DNA of 20,150 nucleotides from a virus. Of the stretch, positions 15,934 to 20,150 are shown piece by piece. The stretch is from IMG/VR virus record IMGVR_UViG_3300037847_002657, positions 1 through 20,150 of that record, one strand, 5' to 3'. Each line of letters opens with the position of its first letter. Position 1 is the stretch's first letter. Both the position numbers and the translations under genes were made by a program. The notes under the pieces are model-generated. The model made no database searches. It was not told where the DNA came from and saw only the letters and a list, made by a program, of their open reading frames with translations.

Positions 15934-16527
15934 TCAGAACCGATATGCGGCATCAAAGGGTCGATAGGAGGGGATATTGAGGTTGTCTTCAGTACCAAGG
16001 AAGTTGTAATCACCTTGCTCTGTTTCATACTCAAGCATTGCTGCACGAGCTTGCGCTTCTTCCCGCTCGCCAAACCTGACAGCTTCGCTAGATCCAACAG
16101 CACGGCCTGCATACAAATTAGCAGCACGCATAGTGACATATTGCTTAAATGCTTCAGGCATGTCATCGAACTCAACTAACCAGATGACATCAGCTTTTAC
16201 TTGATCATCAAAGTTATAGGTGTGGTCACGCTTGTTATATAGTTTGCCTTCGCGGATAACTACATCTAAACGAGACGTGCGGCTAGAATCTAGTTGGAGT
16301 ACGTTGGCAGGAATTGCAATCTTCTTAGCTGTGTCTGGAGTGAAAGGGTAGGCCCGCTCAGTGTTGTAGGTCCAACCCTCAGATTGCACTGAGTTTGTGA
16401 CCTCATCCAACACGTTTGCAGCCATAACAACCATAGGGTTGTCATTATCAATTGTAGTGACAGGAGCCTGTCCCACATTGGAAAGAACGACGTTGACAGC
16501 GGCCAGTTTCGTTAGTTTTGTTGCCAT
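15934..16527 (-). CDS. Tail tubular protein A, T7 gp11-like adaptor (197 aa)
   Basis: This is the adaptor ring between portal and nozzle, where the fibres also attach. Length is equal to that of T7 gp11 (196 residues). The N-terminus TKLAAVNVVLSNVGQAPVTT, followed by a VLDEVTNSVQSEGWTYNTER stretch (residues 39-58), and the later FDDMPEAFKQYVTMRAANLYAGR (about 120-142) are hallmarks of the family. The ATG at 16527 lies 61 bases after the capsid stop, and that gap contains a strong stem-loop. It is co-directional with and closely followed by tail tubular protein B. Confidence 0.95.
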   Translation of the reverse strand: MATKLTKLAAVNVVLSNVGQAPVTTIDNDNPMVVMAANVLDEVTNSVQSEGWTYNTERAYPFTPDTAKKIAIPANVLQLDSSRTSRLDVVIREGKLYNKRDHTYNFDDQVKADVIWLVEFDDMPEAFKQYVTMRAANLYAGRAVGSSEAVRFGEREEAQARAAMLEYETEQGDYNFLGTEDNLNIPSYRPFDAAYRF

Positions 16528-16549
16528 TAGTTTTCTAGGGAATGGGGAG

Positions 16550-16580
16550 CCCCGAGGAGCCTAAATGAAGGCTCCAGGGG
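16550..16580 (-). terminator. Stem-loop between capsid and tail tubular A genes, possible terminator or processing site
   Basis: Directly after the capsid stop there is a perfect 7-bp stem (GGAGCCT / AGGCTCC, loop of 6), extended past small bulges by CCCC / GGGG. It stands exactly where T7 has its late terminator T-phi, between gene 10 and gene 11. There is no run of T after the stem on the minus strand, so it is not a standard factor-independent terminator. It may be a partial terminator for a phage RNA polymerase, an RNase processing site, or a 3' end protector of the abundant capsid mRNA. Confidence 0.55.
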
Positions 16581-16588
16581 TATAAATA

Positions 16589-17503
16589 TCAGGTGTTCAA
16601 GAATGCACCAGCCACAGAAGTGCGGAGAGAACCACACCCCATAGCGAGCTTCCCGACAATCAAATCACCGGCATATTGGACCCTGAAGTCCGCCGAAGTT
16701 GTCTCCACAGAAGGAGCAATAGACTGGACAACGCCAGCTGCTTCACGGTGGAAAAGAAGACCACAAGTGCTCTTCCGGATTGAGATACCGGCAATGCTGT
16801 AGAGGCCCTCACCGCTGTTCAGGGAGCCCTGAGTGGAGCCCAGGTCGCGGTTCAGGATTCCGGTGTCCACAGAGGACACGAGCGAGTGGTACTGACGGGG
16901 GTTCAGCACAGCCACGCGGCCTTCCTGAGGAGCGTTGCGCTCGTCGAGGACACTGGCGGCCTCGAAGAAGCCGTCCACAAGTGCCTGAGCGTTGTACTGG
17001 TTACCAGCACCAAGCTGCACACGGAAGCCACCAGGCTCACCGGTAACAGCAGAAGCTTCAGCAGAAGCGAGAGTCAAAACACGAGCAATCCGCTCATCGT
17101 AATGTTTGGCCAAGGCCTCGCCAATTTGCTTACTGATTTCGCTTCTGGCTGACCACTGGCTGAGAATTTCGTCAAGCTCGTATACAAACTGGCTAGCAAC
17201 GAGCAAGTCGTCCATGACGATTGTTTTCTCATTGCTCTTGATACCAGCGTCCCCAAGAATAGGGGTCCCAGGTGTATGATAGCCCGCACTGAGCTTACCA
17301 GTCAGCAAGAACTGTTTTGATTTCGCTCCACGCAGATCATAGCTGCGAACAAGACCCTTGAAGATCGATGCAGAGTTGAAGGCGTTGAACACCTCGCCAC
17401 TGAAAACCTTCAGCGCAGTAGCGTATTTAGTCGCGTAATTAGCGCCTGTAATGTCACTATTATTGACGGCGTTTTGGCCGACAATGTTTGCAATGTTTGC
17501 CAC
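16589..17503 (-). CDS. Major capsid protein, T7 gp10-like (304 aa)
   Basis: This is the shell protein of the icosahedral head (HK97 fold in this family). The sequence shows typical segments of T7-like capsid proteins: LKVFSGEVFNAFNSASIFKG (residues 32-51), FLLTGKLSAGYHTPGTPILG (65-84), VMDDLLVASQFVYELDE (95-112), and GRVAVLNPRQYHSLV near residue 200. At 304 residues it is shorter than T7 gp10A (345). The start codon is GTG at 17503: an in-frame TAA lies 36 bases upstream with no ATG between, so no longer version is possible. No clear Shine-Dalgarno precedes it (only AGAAAA). The first codons contain a tandem 9-base repeat giving ANI-ANI. A 425-base gap with RNA structure precedes the gene, and a stem-loop follows it. 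This fits the need for separate, high expression. Confidence 0.93.
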   Translation of the reverse strand: MANIANIVGQNAVNNSDITGANYATKYATALKVFSGEVFNAFNSASIFKGLVRSYDLRGAKSKQFLLTGKLSAGYHTPGTPILGDAGIKSNEKTIVMDDLLVASQFVYELDEILSQWSARSEISKQIGEALAKHYDERIARVLTLASAEASAVTGEPGGFRVQLGAGNQYNAQALVDGFFEAASVLDERNAPQEGRVAVLNPRQYHSLVSSVDTGILNRDLGSTQGSLNSGEGLYSIAGISIRKSTCGLLFHREAAGVVQSIAPSVETTSADFRVQYAGDLIVGKLAMGCGSLRTSVAGAFLNT

Positions 17504-17601
17504 TTTTCTAAAAGTAGAAGGGATGAATGGTCGGTCTTAGCGATCATTTCCTTTTCAGTGAAAGTTGTCCTGCGTACAGGGCTTCCTCCTACTTTGGTTA
17601 A

Positions 17602-17638
17602 ATCTTATTTAGACCTAGGTTGTAACACAATCGATTGT
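17602..17638 (-). promoter_or_regulatory. Possible sigma70-like promoter overlapped by two palindromes
   Basis: On the minus strand TTGTGT (17630-17625) and TAAGAT (17607-17602) are separated by 17 bases, weakly resembling -35 and -10 boxes. The -35 part lies inside the perfect palindrome ACAATCGATTGT (17627-17638), and the spacer holds ACCTAGGT (17613-17620). It is about 100 bases before the capsid start. T7-like late genes are usually read from phage polymerase promoters, and I cannot recognise one here, so this is only a candidate. Confidence 0.2.
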
Positions 17639-17664
17639 CGCCGAAATAAGGGTCGGACGCGCCC

Positions 17665-17693
17665 AAAAGACAGGGGAGGAATCGAACCTCCCT
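17665..17693 (-). other. tRNA T-arm-like element (tRNA 3' remnant or mimic)
   Basis: On the minus strand GGGAGG-TTCGATT-CCTCCC forms a 6-bp stem with a seven-base loop that fits the T-arm consensus GGTTCGANTCC. It is followed by CTGTCTTTT, where an acceptor strand would be. I could not find a matching 5' acceptor strand (AGACAGG or a wobble form) at a suitable distance. A possible anticodon-like loop upstream (CCGGAAA) lacks the invariant T33. It is therefore not called a functional tRNA. It may be a degraded tRNA, an attachment-site-like tRNA 3' fragment, or a tRNA-like RNA structure in the capsid leader. Confidence 0.4.
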
Positions 17694-17800
17694 TCGCACC
17701 AGCTCTGTCAGACACCCCCGCTTTCCGGACAGGGGTTCCTTAAACCATCCTTCGGGTTATACAACCGGAAGTGCCGATATTAGATGCCTCGGGTGGGCAA

Positions 17801-17854
17801 TCAGCGGACGCGCTTGATGTACTTAACGCCGCGATAGGTGAGGGTAACAGACAT
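17801..17854 (-). CDS. Possible micro-protein resembling the start of DUF4278 (17 aa)
   Basis: An ATG at 17854 opens MSVTLTYRGVKYIKRVR. An in-frame upstream ATG at 17875 would give 24 residues. The core LTYRG-V-x-Y is, as I recall, the hallmark of DUF4278, a small domain of unknown function frequent in cyanobacteria and their phages. There is no clear Shine-Dalgarno before either ATG. It lies in the gap between scaffold and capsid genes. It is too short for statistical support, so the call depends on the motif only. Confidence 0.35.
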   Translation of the reverse strand: MSVTLTYRGVKYIKRVR

Positions 17855-17928
17855 GATTAAAGAAGATAATCCCATGCGCGTTCCAGCCTTGGGTATCCCG
17901 TCCCTCTGTAGGGATGAACGTACTTTAA

Positions 17929-18726
17929 TCAGAGCAAGTCTGGGCTCCTGGAGAGCTTTTCTTCAACGTCAGCGCGGAATGCTGGGTCTCGTTCATATCG
18001 AGGATCCCCGATATCTGCCACCAGCTCCGCGTGGCTTCTGTAGCCCTGCACCCTCGGTGCGGACTTAGAGCCCGTGACCATTGGGGCCTCGTAGCCTTCA
18101 GCCGCTTTGTAGCGATTGTTAAGAGCTTCCACTGCAAACTTAACTGCAGCGGCACTGCCACCACTGGTCACTTCGTTATATGAGTCGATCTCATCTTGTG
18201 AAAGGTTTGAAGCTGCCCACTGGACCATCGACTGATAGGCAGATTCACCACCCACCGAGTCATAGATTGACTGGGCTTCAACTTGCACAGCCACTTGCTG
18301 TTGGTTCTTGCTGTAGAACTCCACATAAGCCTTAATCAGGTCTTTGGAGTCCATTTTGCTGAGCTCTTCGATGGTCTCGTCTGAGAGCTCGCCATTGGCG
18401 TACTCCTCAGAAGCCCTGGTCAGCGTAGCCTCAGTTGGTGGCACCTCGGGGGTCTCCTCCTCCGTAGGCTCTTCTTTGTCCTCTACAGGCTCATTTTCTT
18501 GGCTTTGGGACTGTTTCTTTTCAAGCTCTTGGTAGGCCTTCAGGAGGTCTTCCTGGCTGCGGAACTTACCGCCGATGAGCTCGTTTGACTCCTCAGCGCG
18601 TTGGAACTGGCGTTCCTTGTCCTCTTGTGCAGCTTCTGCAAGCTTTTCACCGATTTCTAGGGCTGCCTGCTCAGCAGCCTTTGATTCATCAGAGCGCTCG
18701 GGTGTTGGGTCGAATTCGCGTGGCAT
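17929..18726 (-). CDS. Scaffolding (capsid assembly) protein, T7 gp9-like (265 aa)
   Basis: This is the internal scaffold on which the capsid protein assembles and which leaves before DNA packaging. It sits between the portal group and the capsid gene, as in T7 (gp9, 307 residues). The composition is acidic and helical. Residues 1-110 are rich in Glu, Gln and Lys, with LIGGKFRSQEDLLKAYQELEKK at about 50-71, a segment very common in T7-like scaffolds. An acidic linker with EEPTEEETPEVPP follows. The C-terminal part (AELVADIGDPRYERDPAFRADVEEKL, about 232-257) also matches the usual scaffold end, where capsid binding takes place. The ATG at 18726 follows the small upstream gene by 4 bases. Confidence 0.9.
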   Translation of the reverse strand: MPREFDPTPERSDESKAAEQAALEIGEKLAEAAQEDKERQFQRAEESNELIGGKFRSQEDLLKAYQELEKKQSQSQENEPVEDKEEPTEEETPEVPPTEATLTRASEEYANGELSDETIEELSKMDSKDLIKAYVEFYSKNQQQVAVQVEAQSIYDSVGGESAYQSMVQWAASNLSQDEIDSYNEVTSGGSAAAVKFAVEALNNRYKAAEGYEAPMVTGSKSAPRVQGYRSHAELVADIGDPRYERDPAFRADVEEKLSRSPDLL

Positions 18727-18730
18727 GTTT

Positions 18731-18973
18731 TCAGTATTCGATAACTCTCACGCCTTGGCGTGGGCGTACTTTGGGCTTGGCGTTTTTGTCATACTTACCA
18801 GCTGAACTGGTCGGGCTGACCTTTGGCTTGATGCTGTAGTCGATCTCCTTGGCTGGTTCGAGTTCTTCTGGCAGCCAAGCGTCATTTACCGGGGTGGTTG
18901 GGTCATTGGCCTTGAACTGGCCGTCAGAGGTCCGCGCCCGCTTGCGGCGGGGGGCCGGCTTCTTGTCCGTCAT
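18731..18973 (-). CDS. Small basic protein between portal and scaffold (80 aa, function unknown)
   Basis: I do not recognise a family. The N-terminus MTDKKPAPRRKRARTSDGQF is very basic, followed by a Pro/Lys-rich, probably disordered body and a short end VRVIEY. It starts inside the portal gene, overlapping its last 50 bases in another frame, and stops 4 bases before the scaffold ATG. The tight fit between two essential genes and the low-complexity but non-shadow composition support a real gene. A role in head assembly or DNA binding is only suggested by context and charge. Confidence 0.75.
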   Translation of the reverse strand: MTDKKPAPRRKRARTSDGQFKANDPTTPVNDAWLPEELEPAKEIDYSIKPKVSPTSSAGKYDKNAKPKVRPRQGVRVIEY

Positions 18974-20150
18974 TTGCTTGTTGGAGTAGTTGTTCGCCTA
19001 CTGGGCTTTTTGCCAGCTGGCCGGCCTGTCCCACCAGGGATTGCATGAGGCCTGTTTGCTGAGCTTGTTGGGCTTCTTCGGCCATCGTCTCGGGTGACTT
19101 GACCAGGTTGAGCGTGTCGATACCTGATGCAGCTGCAAGCCGTTTCAGGAACTCTGTGGGGTCAATGAACTGGGCCAGGGCTTCAGGCCCCATGGCTTGG
19201 CCCACGGTTTGCATGAACTCCACCAAGGCGGCCCGGTCCTCACCACGGCCAACACCGCCCAGGCCGGCCACCACGGTCGGCATCACCAACCCTTTAGGTA
19301 AAGAAGGGAGCTGCTTTTTGCGCTGCAAAAGGTGCAGTTTTCTGTTGAGATAAGGATTGAGAAGCTCAACAGTCAGAGCGCCATAGATTCCCGAAAGTTG
19401 CCGATCGAGTTCCATGCGGGTCTGGTTGACCTCAGTGGCCGTGGTGCGCTCCGATTGGCGGACATTCAGGATCAGGAAGGCGTCACTGATCCGTTGGGTC
19501 AGGTCGGCGATCATCCGCTGAACAGTCGCGAAGTCGGCGGTCTTGCCCACCTGGACCACGCTGACGTCCTCAGCACGGCCTTGGATTATCGAGCCAGTGT
19601 GAGCTTTGGCTAGTGATTGTGGTTTGGTAGTCGCCGAGGGGCTGACCATAAACACCACCTTTGCCGCTGCTGCAGAGCCCTCGACCATTGCACGGGTCAG
19701 AGCGTTGAGCGATGTGAGATCGCCGAAGAACTCCTCGACACGGCCACGGCCGTAGCTTTCGCTGCCGGTACCTCCGACCACATTGAAGCGGAGGGGGAGC
19801 CATGGGGTGTGCTTAAGGGGGCTAGTGGACTGAGAGCCTGGAATTAGTTTTCCGTCACACTCTTGGTGCCATCTGTGTTGGCCATCCTCGAGCTTCACGC
19901 AGGTGTAGACCTCTGCATCGTTGTGTTTGCTGCTGTAGGCGACACCCAGCTTCGGGCCGTCTTCTCCTACTGCGTTGGGTTGCTTGTCCTGTTTCTGGAA
20001 CTCCGCAGGCAACAGGGAGCGATCCACCACCTCTTTAGTGATGATTTCCAGGACTGTTCCTTCGCCGTCACGGTCGACGACGTAGCGGTCTAGCGGGTAG
20101 ACCTTTAGGGCTTTCTTCCCGGCGAACACGAGGGTGTTGCCGGTGACGAT
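18924..20150 (-). CDS. Portal (head-tail connector) protein, T7 gp8-like, C-terminal part
   Basis: This is the dodecameric ring at the packaging vertex through which DNA enters and leaves. The frame is open from the right edge, so the real start is outside; 408 residues are visible, and T7 gp8 has 535. Conserved parts seen include GRGRVEEFFGDLTSLNALTR, NVRQSERTTATEVNQTRMEL and LSGIYGALTVELLNPYLNRK, which match the T7 portal stretch with ERVTAEEV followed by LGGVYSILSQELQLPL. The C-terminal tail is Gln/Ala-rich (from about 80 residues before the end), as in portal barrel ends. The stop at 18924 lies inside the next gene, which overlaps it by 50 bases. Confidence 0.95.
   Translation of the reverse strand: MVTGNTLVFAGKKALKVYPLDRYVVDRDGEGTVLEIITKEVVDRSLLPAEFQKQDKQPNAVGEDGPKLGVAYSSKHNDAEVYTCVKLEDGQHRWHQECDGKLIPGSQSTSPLKHTPWLPLRFNVVGGTGSESYGRGRVEEFFGDLTSLNALTRAMVEGSAAAAKVVFMVSPSATTKPQSLAKAHTGSIIQGRAEDVSVVQVGKTADFATVQRMIADLTQRISDAFLILNVRQSERTTATEVNQTRMELDRQLSGIYGALTVELLNPYLNRKLHLLQRKKQLPSLPKGLVMPTVVAGLGGVGRGEDRAALVEFMQTVGQAMGPEALAQFIDPTEFLKRLAAASGIDTLNLVKSPETMAEEAQQAQQTGLMQSLVGQAGQLAKSPVGEQLLQQANDGQEAGPPPQAGADL

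Larger units (their letters stand above)
17504..17928 (-). other. Capsid leader: 425-base gap with clustered hairpins
   Basis: This is the only long gap in the window, between scaffold stop and capsid start. Reading the minus strand there are hairpins at 17914-17901 (TCCCT / AGGGA), at 17770-17751 or alternatively 17758-17743, at 17736-17714 (CCCC / GGGG), at 17692-17674 (tRNA T-arm-like), and at 17580-17569 (CCTG / CAGG). Two DNA palindromes are also present, ACCTAGGT at 17613-17620 and ACAATCGATTGT at 17627-17638. A possible 17-24 codon ORF occupies 17801-17875. A structured leader or processing region for the capsid message is the simplest reading. Confidence 0.6.

Noticed and set aside
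17401-17547. 46-codon minus-strand frame from an ATG at 17547 (MIAKTDHSSLLLLEKW) overlapping the capsid start
   Set aside because: It overlaps the capsid gene out of frame, ends soon after and shows no recognisable motif; probably chance.
17474-17743. Plus-strand 89-codon frame across the capsid leader
   Set aside because: It runs antisense to all genes, begins inside the capsid gene and crosses the T-arm-like element, and its product has no recognisable feature. Open frames across tRNA-like sequence are a common artefact.
17669-17770. Complete serine- or leucine-type tRNA gene on the minus strand
   Set aside because: The T-arm is perfect, but no 5' acceptor strand pairs with the 3' one, the D-stem is poor and the candidate anticodon loop lacks T33. 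It is kept only as a tRNA-like element.
17905-17911. Short run GGACGGG near the scaffold stop as 5' acceptor strand for the T-arm element
   Set aside because: It can pair with CCTGTCT using two wobbles but is about 230 bases away, too far for a tRNA without postulating an intron.

Overview
The window is a late (structural) gene block of a T7-like podovirus. Every gene I can support lies on the minus strand, so transcription runs from the right edge to the left edge. The order is that of the T7 virion module: portal (gp8), a small basic protein, scaffold (gp9), major capsid protein (gp10), tail tubular proteins A and B (gp11, gp12), a gp13-like protein, internal core proteins gp14, gp15 and gp16, and the tail fibre (gp17). 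Three further fibre-type genes follow, the last cut by the left edge. There are no host genes, IS elements or CRISPR arrays. Gene content, the large internal proteins, the added S74-chaperone fibres and a micro-ORF resembling cyanobacterial/cyanophage DUF4278 suggest a marine cyanopodovirus or close relative. The host is inferred, not shown.

Right part (20150-15934): the C-terminal three quarters of the portal, an 80-residue basic protein overlapping its end, and the scaffold are followed by a 425-base gap that is the only sizeable non-coding stretch. This gap holds a possible 17-24 codon ORF and several RNA hairpins. One hairpin is a perfect copy of a tRNA T-arm without a findable cloverleaf. 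The capsid gene then begins at a GTG codon, and a strong stem-loop lies just after it, where T7 carries its late terminator. Tail tubular protein A follows.

Middle part (15928-4740): tail tubular protein B, the small gp13-like GNAT-fold protein, and the three internal core proteins (221, 905 and 1442 residues) are packed with overlaps or gaps of 0-28 bases. By analogy with T7, the core proteins form the cylinder inside the capsid and are ejected at infection. A lysozyme/transglycosylase-like domain sits at the C-terminus of the gp15-like protein, whereas in T7 the murein hydrolase is at the N-terminus of gp16. The gp16-like protein instead carries, at residues 380-498, what looks like an H-Y-E type ADP-ribosyltransferase domain. 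This is the most interesting observation, because an ejected ADP-ribosyltransferase could modify host proteins at the moment of infection, as T4 Alt does.

Left part (4737-1): a gp17-like fibre with a T7 N-terminal attachment domain and an Ala/Ser/Thr heptad shaft, then two fibre proteins that each end in an S74 intramolecular chaperone domain, then a partial fibre-like gene. The last three genes are joined by ATGA overlaps. A 20-bp perfect direct repeat spans both of those junctions, so one whole gene is bracketed as a cassette. The terminase genes that normally follow gp17 would lie beyond the left edge.
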